In this document: one piece after another, positions 1-7,777 of the stretch
Numbering within the stretch: position 1 is the stretch's first letter
How the letters are laid out: each line of letters starts with the position of its first letter
Assembly: GCA_000402515.1 (NCBI GenBank)
Contig: AQRL01000025.1
Span: 1 to 11,166 of the forward strand
Direction of reading: 5' to 3'
Source of the DNA: Nanoarchaeota archaeon SCGC AAA011-G17
Lineage (GTDB): Archaea > Nanobdellota > Nanobdellia > SCGC-AAA011-G17
DNA: 11,166 bases
The notes under the pieces: model-generated
What the model was told of the DNA's origin: nothing
Databases searched by the model: none
Seen by the model: only the letters and a program-made list of their open reading frames with translations
Translations under genes and position numbers: made by a program

Positions 1-2
1 TA

Positions 3-101
3 GCTTTGTATGATGCAGACTATAATAAGATAATTGATAATTTAAAAGCAATAGCAGAGGCTTCTAAAGAGGTCATAGAGTTTTTAGAAGAGAAGGGTTA
101 G
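3..101 (+). CDS. C-terminal fragment of an unidentified protein
   Basis: The reading frame is open from the left edge and ends at TAG (99-101). It encodes the last 32 residues of a protein whose start lies outside the window. The fragment is helical and charged, beginning A-L-Y-D-A-D-Y-N-K and ending V-I-E-F-L-E-E-K-G, which fits a C-terminal amphipathic helix or coiled coil. No family can be named from so little. It is convergent with the minus-strand lipoprotein gene ending at 122, and a T-rich tract directly follows the stop. Being coding is supported by the terminator-like tract and by codon use resembling the neighbours, not by homology. Confidence 0.6.
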   Translation, partial: ALYDADYNKIIDNLKAIAEASKEVIEFLEEKG

Positions 102-102
102 A

Positions 103-117
103 TTGTTTTCTTTTTTT
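103..117 (+). terminator. T-rich archaeal-type terminator of the leftmost gene
   Basis: A run of four T and then seven T, broken by single G and C bases, begins two bases after the stop at 99-101. No stem precedes it. Archaeal RNA polymerase terminates on such T tracts without a hairpin, so this is a plausible end for the plus-strand transcript. No matching T run is seen for the converging minus-strand operon, which may read through into the end of the leftmost gene. Confidence 0.5.
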
Positions 118-121
118 CATC

Positions 122-1102
122 TTATCTTACTATCCCACTTATTTTTCCCTTTATGGTATACTCTTTTGGTTCTTCAAATAGTTTAAGATTTTCATTATAA
201 TCGTATACTATTACATGAAATATTATATCTGAGGTTACAGTATTTTTATTAAAATTACATTCAATAGAAATTAATTTCTGTCCATCATCTCCTTTCTCAA
301 AAGATATATTATCTATAGTTTTTTCACATGGAACATTAGGTATCTCTATTTTAGTTAAATTTAATTTGCTACCACCATTTTTAAAAATAAAACTTATACT
401 TGTTTTATTTATAGAGGGTTTTAAGCATGAGAAATATGCATCTGAAAATTCACATTCTTCCTTAATAAGACCCTGAATAGCTTCTTCTGTTTTAGATTCT
501 TTGTTTTCTCTCACGATTCCTTCTAAAGTTCCTCTTGTAGTAAGAGTAATATATCTAACCTCATTTGAGGCATTAAACTTTTCATCTATATTCTCTCTAT
601 CTACATTCTCTTTAATATGATATATAACAACTGTAGAACTTACAGAATCTTTTTCAAATTTACAAGGAATATTTATATTTATAGACTCATCAAATTTTAA
701 TAATTTACTAACATTTAAATTCTCACAGTTTTCATTAGGAATTTCTATCTCTTTAATATACACAAAAGGATATTCACTAACCAATTTTAATTGTATCTCA
801 TTTCTTGTTATATAAAACCAAGGGCAATCAAATCCTGATACAAAATTACATTTTTCTTCTACTATTGCTCTAACAGCAGAATGTTCTGCATCACTTGTTT
901 CTTTATTGATATTATCCAATTGAGAAGTTTCATCATTATCACAGATAGAATTATTATTAGTATCTACACAGCATTCTCCTACCTTATACTCAATATAAGG
1001 AGACTTACAAATGCTGGTTGGAATTCCTATGTTCACATCTTCTTGACCACATCCATTAATTAGTAGAACTATTATTAATATTCCAAATAATATTATTTTC
1101 AT
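122..1102 (-). CDS. Secreted lipoprotein with EF-hand-like loop and two four-cysteine repeats
   Basis: This 326-aa protein has a lipoprotein signal peptide: K2, a hydrophobic stretch at 3-15, then the lipobox I-N-G-C with lipidated Cys18. Residues 32-58 are Cys-rich and end in D47-T-N-N-N-S-I-C-D-N-D-E58, whose spacing (D, N, N at 1, 3, 5; D at 9; E at 12) fits an EF-hand-like calcium loop. Two internal repeats follow, about 77-198 and 209-326. Each has cysteines at equivalent places (C85, C93, C126, C147 and C217, C226, C259, C282), an I-x-I-P-N-x-x-C-E motif, and an ending G-x-(L/I)-(E/S)-G-I-V-R. The C-x7/8-C opening followed by beta strands resembles disulphide-stabilised beta domains common in DPANN surface and pilin-like proteins (my recollection). 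The gene is the last of the protease operon: its ATG overlaps the protease stop as ATGA, with AGGTGGAT upstream as ribosome site. The function is unknown; it is probably a cell-surface partner of the protease. Confidence 0.85.
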   Translation of the reverse strand: MKIILFGILIIVLLINGCGQEDVNIGIPTSICKSPYIEYKVGECCVDTNNNSICDNDETSQLDNINKETSDAEHSAVRAIVEEKCNFVSGFDCPWFYITRNEIQLKLVSEYPFVYIKEIEIPNENCENLNVSKLLKFDESININIPCKFEKDSVSSTVVIYHIKENVDRENIDEKFNASNEVRYITLTTRGTLEGIVRENKESKTEEAIQGLIKEECEFSDAYFSCLKPSINKTSISFIFKNGGSKLNLTKIEIPNVPCEKTIDNISFEKGDDGQKLISIECNFNKNTVTSDIIFHVIVYDYNENLKLFEEPKEYTIKGKISGIVR

Positions 1103-4100
1103 TCTAATCCACCTTTCTTATTCTTTATTTCTGTATATTTATTTTGAATATATTCTCTAAATCTACCAAATATCTTAAACTGCCATATTGCTCCTAATGC
1201 TAAAATAATAGCAACAATACTTACTATCTTACCACCATTATTTTTAATAGCCCCAATAACAGCGCCAGTTACACCACCAATACCTCCTGTTGTTTCTTTC
1301 TTAATTTCTTCTTGTGGTGCCATTGTCTTATTTTCTGGGGCATAAGTACACTCTTGTATATCTAATGGCTTGTTTGTTATTGTTCCACAACCACCCTTAT
1401 CTGTGCATATTCTTGTCTGTGTTCCATCTGGCTTACAAGAAAACCACCCCATACATTCCCAATTTTCTACACATGCAGTTGTTGTTGGAGTACTCCCTCC
1501 CCCACCACCTCCGCCTCCTCCTCCGCCACCGCCTCCAGCAGGAGCAGGTCCACCAGTACTACAACTTTGAGATTCGGCAGGTTTAGTACTAATAGTTCCG
1601 CATGAATTAGAATCTGTACATGCTCTTGTTTGAGTTCCTCCAGAACATACTGACCAATCATTACATCCCCATGATTCTTGACAAGGATTTTGTTCTATAA
1701 TTCCAGAGTGTGTTAGTCCAGTTATCTTATATTTAGTTGTTAAATCAGTACAGCTGTAGCCATCTTTATCTGAACCATCACAAGTTACCAATTTTTCATC
1801 TACTTCATTACAATTACTACTTATCTCTGTAACTGAAGAAATTTCAGCATCCTTAATACACACACTTCCTATATTGGCTTTATTATCAACATAAACAGTC
1901 TTTTTTTCTCCAACCAAATTAATTCCTCTTACAATTAGTGAGCCTTCTGTGGCTTCATTACTTTGTTTTTCAATTTTAATTTCATCTAATTTTAAGGTGT
2001 TAGTACTAAAATTAAAATTAAATGTTACAATCTCTTCATCATTTTGTTTAAATTTAATTTCTTTTAGTTCATTAAACACTTGGTTTAGATTAGTTGAATT
2101 ATCAATTTCAATCTTTAGATTTTCAAGATTTGTGTTAACATTTGTTGTATTTCCTGTTAATTTATCACTTACATCTAAAATGCCATCATTATCATCATCA
2201 GGATCTAAATCATCTAAAATACAATCTTGGTCTGCATCTGGTTTTAAATCCAAAACAGTTATTTGTACATCTTTAGAATCTATTAAATCTCCATCCGATG
2301 CAATAATTGTTACTGTATAATTTCCAGTATCCCCACACAAGGTTTGCCATTCCCCATTTTCATTTAATGGAGAAGCAAAGGCATAAGTTATTTCATCTCC
2401 ATCAGGATCTATAGTTATTGGTAGAATTTTGACTAATTCTGTTTCATTAACAGTTACAGTTTCAATTGCATTTAAAACAGGGGCTCTATTAATATTGGTT
2501 ACAAATAAAGTCCAATCTTTCTTTATACCACCACATCCACCTCCACCAGAACCACCCCCACTAAGTGTAGGAGTTAGGCATTCCCCATCTGAAATAAATA
2601 CACTAATATTGTGAGTTCCAGCTGAATTGTAATCTGCTGTATAATTATACGAATTTGAATTTTCTCCTACTTTTACATCATCTAAATACCATCTGAATGT
2701 TAAGATATCATTATCCAGATCAGAACTTATAACACTAAATGCCTGGCTTTCCTCTTCAGTTATTGTTGAATTTAATTCTGGTGAATATGAATTTATAACT
2801 GGAGCCACGTTAACATCATTAAGAGCTATAATTGTTGATTCTCCAATATTTCCAGCTATATCTTTTGGGGTTATATTAAAAATATACTGTCCATTTTTTG
2901 GATTTGGTAGTGTAATTGTTATTTGGTTGTTTGCACTATTATCTCTTATGAAATCTGAGAATTCATTATTATTTAGCTTTGCTGTGATTATTGTATTTTC
3001 TTCATCTACACCTGAAGTACTATCTTCAGTTGAAAGAATTAAATTGTTTATTATATTCTGGCTAGCCCCATTTTCTGGGACAGATCCAACAAATGTTGGT
3101 GGTGTTTTATCTACAATATACTCTTTGGCATCTACCCATGCATCATAATTTCCAGATTTATCATAAATTAAGATTTGACAATAATCTATTTTTGAGCCTT
3201 CATCTCTGCCGCTTAGATCAATTGTATGACTCCAAGCCCTGTTTATACCAGATTCTAAATTATTATCATCATAAGAGTAATAATCATCAATATTTGATAT
3301 ATCATACCAGCATAATAATGAAAGTCTATCAGGATTTATCTCAGAATAATCCAAGTTAAATATCAGTTTATCGCCCACATAATTTCCCTTTGTAGATATA
3401 TTAACATCGTTAATAACTGGTTTTGATGAATCAATACTAAAACTTACAGTTTTGCTGCTAATTTTATCTGAGTAGTCAGAAGCATAAATTGTGAATATAT
3501 GATTTCCTTCATTTAAATTTGTTAATTCATAAGAAATTACATTACAATTTTCACAAATAAGCATTTCAGGTCCAGAATCTAAAGAATGTTTTATCCATTT
3601 TACTGTTTCTCCAGGATCAATATTTATAGATACTGAAGTAGAATTATACCAAAAATTATCTTGTGGTGATAAAATTGTGATGTTTGGGTAGTATTTGTCT
3701 ATTTTAACTTTGTATGCTTTCCCCTGTGAATTCATAAGATAAGCAGAAGCTCCACTTAGCTCAAATACCCCCATATAATAGGTTATCTCATCACCATCTT
3801 TATAACTTGATAAATCTAAATTGGTTGAGCATGTTTTTCCTGTTCCTGATAAACATCCTTCCAGTATAACTGGTGGACAATCATTTATATAACCACAAGC
3901 AAAGGGCCATGTTTTATTATAAAATAATTCTATTTTATCTAAATTAGCTTCTGTATATGTTATTGAAAATTTTTCAGAAGATGTTCCATTAATATAAGAA
4001 CCATCATTTGGTGTTTGGCTTATTATATTTGGGTATACGTTATCAATATTAATATTTTTTTCTATAAATCCTTCATTTGATAGCAAATCTTTGGCGTAAA

Positions 4101-6963
4101 TCTTGATATTATGGAATCCATCAATTAATCCATTAATTTCGGTATTAAATGAAGTACAATTAACACAAATTGTATTTTTTGCTCCATTATCAATTATGTA
4201 CCATATTTCACTTGAGGTTTCATCGGTTGTTCCTGTTAGATTAAATTTTGAAGGATAATAAGTTTTAGATGGTTGTGTTAACTCTATTCTTGGAGGTTTT
4301 AAATCGACAATCCAACTTACAACTTTATCCATTACCTCCTTTCTTACAGAAGGATTATTTATGCCTTCGAATCCAAATGCAAAATAAACTAATCTGTATA
4401 TTCCATTATCAACCCTCAGAGCAGCAGATCCGCTTGAAGAGATAGAATTCTGTATTATTTCATTTGCATAAGAAGTTCCAGAATTTGATTTTTCATATTG
4501 TAAAATTTTTTCTTTTTCTAAAATTTCATTATTTTGCAAAGAAGGACTTACTCCACTTGCTCCAGAATAAGTAAATATTGTTATAGCACCATTTATAGGG
4601 TCTATTTCACTTGGGAAAAGTTGGTTATCTGCCCCATCACCATCAGAGATTTGAATATTTAAACCATTACTAATAGAATCTCCATTTACCCCTTTTAAAA
4701 TATCAAAGTCAGTGTCATCTTTTATATACTTAGCATGTAAATAATTAGAATAAAAATTATTAGCTTGTGTACCTCCTGCGGTTAAATCGTAACCAATATC
4801 TTGGCCTGAAATAAATAAGTGCCCGCCATTATCTAGATAAGTTTGTAAATTAATTTGATCTTTTTCAGTTAAAGTTAATTCCCAACTATTTCCAGTAGCC
4901 CAAATAACTAATCCATTTTTATAATTATTAAATAGACTATTATAAGGGTTTCCTCTTTCTTTTATATCATAATAATCATAAGAATACCCATTACTCTCAA
5001 GTGCTTCTTCATAATAATTTTCATAGGTTGGAGAATAATAATCATAATATACTAATAATATTTTTGATTGTGAATTAAATTTTTTTGTACTAAAATGAAG
5101 TACATTGGAGTATGTTTTTTCATTCCCTAAATTATCTCTTGTTACAAAATCAACCATATAATCTTTTTCTTCGGATGTTGACCAAGTATTTTTATATATA
5201 CCATCAATTAAAGACAAATATATTGTAGTAACAACATTTCCATTTTCTATATCTTTTATAATAGCTTTAACAAAAGATACCTCATTCTGTTCAGAAATAT
5301 GTGTATTAATTGTTATTATACCATTGGGTTGAGTATCTCCTAAATCTATCCAATAACTATAAGGTTCTGGTGCTAAACCTGGAGAAAAAGATACTAACAT
5401 AGAGTTTTGTTCTGGATCAAGAACTTCTATTGAAATTTCACTTGAAGCACCATTATTCGCATTACTATCTGGGTTTGTATAAGGTGCAAAAACAGTTTCA
5501 TCTAATCCATCATTAGTTGAATAAGCTGCTCCATCTGTTCCAGTAATATGGTTTGGGTCATTAGGATCTTCTATCCAAGCAAGGTAATATGGATAGGATG
5601 GTCCATCATTGTTATTGGGCATATCTTCATCTATGTGCCATATTAGTATTCCTTGTTCAGGCAAATAAGAATCATAACCTATTTGTTGTCTATTTTCAAC
5701 TAAAAAATACTGATTTGAGTTTGGTATGTTTAATTTATATAATCTATTTCCTGTTGTCGATTCAAGTCGGTCAACATAAGAATATTGTGATTCATTAACT
5801 ATTTCAGGATTTAACCATCCAAAATATTTCCATTTTATATATCCACTTGGGTGTGTGGGGGTATCTCCTCCATTTGCCCAACTACCTGAGTCCATAAGAT
5901 CCCATGATCCAACAGGAGTACCATCATATCCATAGTCATATAAATCTGGAGCTCCAATATCATGAGCAAATTCATGAGCAAATGTTCCCAATGGAGAATC
6001 CTCAGAAAGCATTGTATAATCACCTATTCTTACGCCATCTACAATTGGTGAATCATAGTCATACCATTTATGTGACCATATTGTGTTTGGGTCCAATGAT
6101 GCTTCTTGTCCTTTTCCAGCATGAACAATTATTAGATGATCTACATAACCATCACCATCTGAATCATATTGTGAAAAATCAATATCTTGGTTTGCTAGTT
6201 GTACTGCTTCTGTAACAAGTTTATAGATATTTACAGGATTACCGACCTTCCCAGTATCAGTACCCCCATTTTCATCAGCACCATAATAAGCCATTGTATG
6301 ACTGCTTGTATACCAATTACTACCTGTAGTTCCTGTAACAGATAATTGGTTGTATGAAACTTCTTTATAATAATTATACATACTGTTAGAACCAGATGTT
6401 TGATCAAAAATAAGATTATCAAAATAACTTTTTTGATGAGTTGTATTATATACCTTATCAGTAAATTGTATTAAAAGTACAATAACCTTTTCATTTCCAA
6501 TAGCACTTCCAAATACACCCGAAAGAGAACTGCCAGTGATGGAATCACTACTTCCAATAATTTTAGATTTAATTAATTTATCAGAAGAGTTTGTAATTGT
6601 TAATGTTTTTGAATAAGATTCAGTATGGTCTGGTTTAATATGTTTTTTTAAATTTTTAGGAATTTCTTTGGTCTTTACTATTTCAGAACTAGAAACAAGT
6701 TTGCCATTTTTATCTTTTGTTGCATATTTCCAATATTTATCTTCATCTTTAATGATTGTATAGCCTTCTTTTGTTTCTGTTGTGTAGGAATTTTCATCTC
6801 CAGTTTGTCTGATCTCCAATTGTTCTCCATCAGGCTGATATACTTCAAATAATCTAGGACTTGATGGCACAGCATAAACTAAATTGCATGATATAATTAA
6901 TAATAAAAATATTGAAAAGATTAACAAGTTTCTTTTGAGATTAGTTAAGAACTTCATATTCAT
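1099..6963 (-). CDS. Giant multidomain M6-family (immune inhibitor A-like) metalloprotease, membrane-anchored
   Basis: Residues are numbered from the upstream ATG at 6978 (1959 aa). The start at M6 (6963) is preferred because GGAG lies 5 nt before it; M8 (6957) is possible. A signal peptide (8-36, ending V-Y-A) and a propeptide (to about 160) precede the zinc protease domain (about 161-530). This carries D-S-D-G-D-G-Y-V-D (272-280, calcium-like), the zinc motif H335-E-F-A-H-D-I-G-A-P-D345 (HExxHxxGxxD) and L-M-D-S-G-S-W (361-367). Next come a beta domain (540-630) and a class-I-amidotransferase/ThuA-like alpha-beta domain (638-892, K-I-L-L-V-Y-Y and L-D-N-G-G-H-L-F-I-S-G). A row of Ig/PKD/cadherin-like domains fills 893-1577. 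A thrombospondin-3-like Asp-rich loop lies at 1580-1605. Two six-Cys thrombospondin-1-like modules (1766-1806, 1836-1877) are split by 14 glycines. The end has V-T-G-A-V-I-G (1903-1909), a helix (about 1917-1935) and a basic tail. It should degrade protein outside the cell. It lies between two lipoprotein genes and overlaps both. Confidence 0.93.
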   Translation of the reverse strand: MNMKFLTNLKRNLLIFSIFLLLIISCNLVYAVPSSPRLFEVYQPDGEQLEIRQTGDENSYTTETKEGYTIIKDEDKYWKYATKDKNGKLVSSSEIVKTKEIPKNLKKHIKPDHTESYSKTLTITNSSDKLIKSKIIGSSDSITGSSLSGVFGSAIGNEKVIVLLIQFTDKVYNTTHQKSYFDNLIFDQTSGSNSMYNYYKEVSYNQLSVTGTTGSNWYTSSHTMAYYGADENGGTDTGKVGNPVNIYKLVTEAVQLANQDIDFSQYDSDGDGYVDHLIIVHAGKGQEASLDPNTIWSHKWYDYDSPIVDGVRIGDYTMLSEDSPLGTFAHEFAHDIGAPDLYDYGYDGTPVGSWDLMDSGSWANGGDTPTHPSGYIKWKYFGWLNPEIVNESQYSYVDRLESTTGNRLYKLNIPNSNQYFLVENRQQIGYDSYLPEQGILIWHIDEDMPNNNDGPSYPYYLAWIEDPNDPNHITGTDGAAYSTNDGLDETVFAPYTNPDSNANNGASSEISIEVLDPEQNSMLVSFSPGLAPEPYSYWIDLGDTQPNGIITINTHISEQNEVSFVKAIIKDIENGNVVTTIYLSLIDGIYKNTWSTSEEKDYMVDFVTRDNLGNEKTYSNVLHFSTKKFNSQSKILLVYYDYYSPTYENYYEEALESNGYSYDYYDIKERGNPYNSLFNNYKNGLVIWATGNSWELTLTEKDQINLQTYLDNGGHLFISGQDIGYDLTAGGTQANNFYSNYLHAKYIKDDTDFDILKGVNGDSISNGLNIQISDGDGADNQLFPSEIDPINGAITIFTYSGASGVSPSLQNNEILEKEKILQYEKSNSGTSYANEIIQNSISSSGSAALRVDNGIYRLVYFAFGFEGINNPSVRKEVMDKVVSWIVDLKPPRIELTQPSKTYYPSKFNLTGTTDETSSEIWYIIDNGAKNTICVNCTSFNTEINGLIDGFHNIKIYAKDLLSNEGFIEKNINIDNVYPNIISQTPNDGSYINGTSSEKFSITYTEANLDKIELFYNKTWPFACGYINDCPPVILEGCLSGTGKTCSTNLDLSSYKDGDEITYYMGVFELSGASAYLMNSQGKAYKVKIDKYYPNITILSPQDNFWYNSTSVSINIDPGETVKWIKHSLDSGPEMLICENCNVISYELTNLNEGNHIFTIYASDYSDKISSKTVSFSIDSSKPVINDVNISTKGNYVGDKLIFNLDYSEINPDRLSLLCWYDISNIDDYYSYDDNNLESGINRAWSHTIDLSGRDEGSKIDYCQILIYDKSGNYDAWVDAKEYIVDKTPPTFVGSVPENGASQNIINNLILSTEDSTSGVDEENTIITAKLNNNEFSDFIRDNSANNQITITLPNPKNGQYIFNITPKDIAGNIGESTIIALNDVNVAPVINSYSPELNSTITEEESQAFSVISSDLDNDILTFRWYLDDVKVGENSNSYNYTADYNSAGTHNISVFISDGECLTPTLSGGGSGGGGCGGIKKDWTLFVTNINRAPVLNAIETVTVNETELVKILPITIDPDGDEITYAFASPLNENGEWQTLCGDTGNYTVTIIASDGDLIDSKDVQITVLDLKPDADQDCILDDLDPDDDNDGILDVSDKLTGNTTNVNTNLENLKIEIDNSTNLNQVFNELKEIKFKQNDEEIVTFNFNFSTNTLKLDEIKIEKQSNEATEGSLIVRGINLVGEKKTVYVDNKANIGSVCIKDAEISSVTEISSNCNEVDEKLVTCDGSDKDGYSCTDLTTKYKITGLTHSGIIEQNPCQESWGCNDWSVCSGGTQTRACTDSNSCGTISTKPAESQSCSTGGPAPAGGGGGGGGGGGGGGSTPTTTACVENWECMGWFSCKPDGTQTRICTDKGGCGTITNKPLDIQECTYAPENKTMAPQEEIKKETTGGIGGVTGAVIGAIKNNGGKIVSIVAIILALGAIWQFKIFGRFREYIQNKYTEIKNKKGGLE
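1495..1536 (-). repeat. Low-complexity tract encoding 14 consecutive glycines
   Basis: Fourteen GGN codons (plus strand NCC) encode Gly1815-Gly1828 of the metalloprotease, between its two thrombospondin-1-like modules. All four GGN codons are mixed (GGA, GGT, GGC, GGG), so this is not a simple trinucleotide expansion and is probably kept for its protein property, a flexible hinge. It is a GC-rich island in an AT-rich window and could vary in length between strains. Confidence 0.85.
2526..2561 (-). repeat. Glycine-rich insertion tract in the protease gene
   Basis: The tract encodes about twelve residues (1473-1484) that are Gly except one Ser and one Cys (C1481). It interrupts a PKD/cadherin-like domain between the strand ending I-S-D-G-E (1462-1466) and the strand D-W-T-L-F-V-T-N (1488-1495), which in related domains would follow directly. 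C1467 before the tract and C1481 within it could form a disulphide closing the loop. Confidence 0.7.
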
Positions 6964-7384
6964 AGACTCTCCATCCATATTCGTTGTTTATTTCTCCTTT
7001 TATAATATCCCCCTCTTTTACACCAGATAAAATAATATCCCCTTCACTCTCACCAATTGGAAGAACATCTATCTTAGTAGCTTTTATTCCCCAATTGAAT
7101 TTAACATTTAATTCATCATCCATTTTTAATGATGGATAACTTGCTCTTTCATCATGACTGTATTTTATAATTTTATTTATTCTTAGTTTAACTATCCCAG
7201 TTCCTTCATCTATATTTAAAATAGTAGATTCTATTTCACCATAATCGATAATTGGTTTAGCTATAACTTTTTCGTTTTCTTTAACGATTTCTTTTAATCC
7301 ACTTGATTGTGAACATCCATTTATTACAATAAGAATTATTACTAAAATCCAGATTAATATAGATTTTTTCGTTTTACCCCCCAA
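6941..7384 (-). CDS. Small secreted lipoprotein, first gene of the protease operon
   Basis: An ATG frame opens at 7411 (156 aa), but the TTATATA promoter element overlaps that ATG. A TTG at 7384, about 30 nt downstream of the TATA centre, gives a cleaner product of 147 aa starting G-G-K-T-K-K followed by a long hydrophobic stretch and the lipobox I-N-G-C: a textbook lipoprotein signal. The ATG version would put nine mostly hydrophobic residues ahead of the basic region. The mature part (about 120 aa) is beta-rich, with segments E-S-T-I-L-N-I-D-E-G-T-G-I-V-K-L-R-I and D-D-E-L-N-V-K-F suggesting a small beta barrel such as an OB-like fold (inference only). Its last 23 nt overlap the protease start at 6963, so the two are probably translationally coupled. 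The lipobox is the same as that of the third operon gene. Role unknown; the ATG at 7411 is the alternative start. Confidence 0.8.
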   Translation of the reverse strand: MGGKTKKSILIWILVIILIVINGCSQSSGLKEIVKENEKVIAKPIIDYGEIESTILNIDEGTGIVKLRINKIIKYSHDERASYPSLKMDDELNVKFNWGIKATKIDVLPIGESEGDIILSGVKEGDIIKGEINNEYGWRVYEYEVLN

Positions 7385-7410
7385 TATTAGAAAATGTATA
7401 CTATAGAACA

Positions 7411-7422
7411 TATATAAATCTT
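7411..7422 (-). promoter_or_regulatory. Archaeal BRE/TATA promoter of the protease operon
   Basis: On the minus strand the sequence reads AAGATTTATATA: a purine-rich BRE-like element followed by a near-consensus archaeal TATA box (TTTATATA, 7418-7411). Archaeal transcription starts about 25 bp downstream of the box centre, here near 7388-7391. That places the start just upstream of the TTG at 7384 and downstream of the ATG at 7411. It would drive the three-gene lipoprotein-protease-lipoprotein operon. The box is also readable on the plus strand, but no plus-strand gene follows. Confidence 0.6.
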
Positions 7423-7461
7423 ACTTTTTTATCAGCTTTGTATATGAAGTAACTCTTGTGT

Positions 7462-7496
7462 AAAAAGTCATTCTATCTTTCTGTGGTAATTTCACA
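7462..7496 (-). terminator. Possible terminator of the multi-gene operon
   Basis: Downstream of the 84-aa gene (stop at 7523) the minus strand has a six-base-pair stem TCTGTG / CACAGA with a five-base loop (7480-7496), followed about 13 bases later by TTTTT (7466-7462). The distance between stem and T run is larger than in bacterial intrinsic terminators, but archaeal termination needs mainly the T run. Support is weak. Confidence 0.3.
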
Positions 7497-7522
7497 GATT
7501 AAGGTATTTTTATTTTAATCTG
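7495..7522. repeat. 12-bp inverted repeat directly after the last operon gene
   Basis: The arms CAGATTAAGGTA (7495-7506) and TATTTTAATCTG (7511-7522) pair around a TTTT loop. The outer eight pairs are perfect Watson-Crick, then two G-T wobbles, then two more Watson-Crick pairs. As RNA the plus-strand copy folds completely (G-U wobbles), whereas the minus-strand copy has two C-A mismatches. The left arm shares CAGA with the neighbouring stem at 7480-7496 (the overlap is 7493-7496), so the two hairpins exclude each other. The inner end abuts the TAG of the 84-aa gene. Confidence 0.7.
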
Positions 7523-7777
7523 CTATAATATTGAAGATAAATAGTTAAGCCCGATAGAACAATTGTCGCAATCGCTAACCCCCCAAGTTGCCCGCACAAG
7601 CATTTTATTTGTCCTATCAATTCTATAAGTATTATATAATTGAAGTGATTGATCATCAAACATATTTGGTCTTATAATTGTATGACCTTCTAATTTTATC
7701 CCCTGTTTTTTGATGTTTTCTATTGTTGATTGAGCAAACGCTTTTTCATAATCCTTAACCCAATCTTTAAATTTCAT
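7523..7777 (-). CDS. Hypothetical 84-aa soluble protein, last gene of the operon
   Basis: I do not recognise this protein. It has no signal peptide or membrane helix. The N-terminal half is an amphipathic, Lys-rich helix (F3-K-D-W-V-K-D-Y to about residue 27). The C-terminal half is beta-prone (H32-T-I-I-R-P, M59-L-V-R-A-T-W-G-V) and ends with a C70-D-N-C73 pair and a hydrophobic tail. A C-x-x-C pair also occurs in the upstream membrane protein (C270-D-F-C273), which may be coincidence. The start codon overlaps the TGA of that gene as ATGA and has no ribosome site of its own, so translation should depend on the upstream gene. It may therefore be made in fixed ratio with the membrane protein and bind its cytoplasmic side (inference). 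Confidence 0.75.
   Translation of the reverse strand: MKFKDWVKDYEKAFAQSTIENIKKQGIKLEGHTIIRPNMFDDQSLQLYNTYRIDRTNKMLVRATWGVSDCDNCSIGLNYLSSIL

Noticed and set aside
1370-1570. Plus-strand frame with a long proline run
   Set aside because: It is the reverse complement of the glycine tract in the protease gene, and the protease frame is clearly the coding one.
1949-2320. Plus-strand 123-codon frame
   Set aside because: It lies inside the protease gene on the opposite strand, has no ribosome site, and encodes low-complexity Ser/Leu/Phe-rich sequence.
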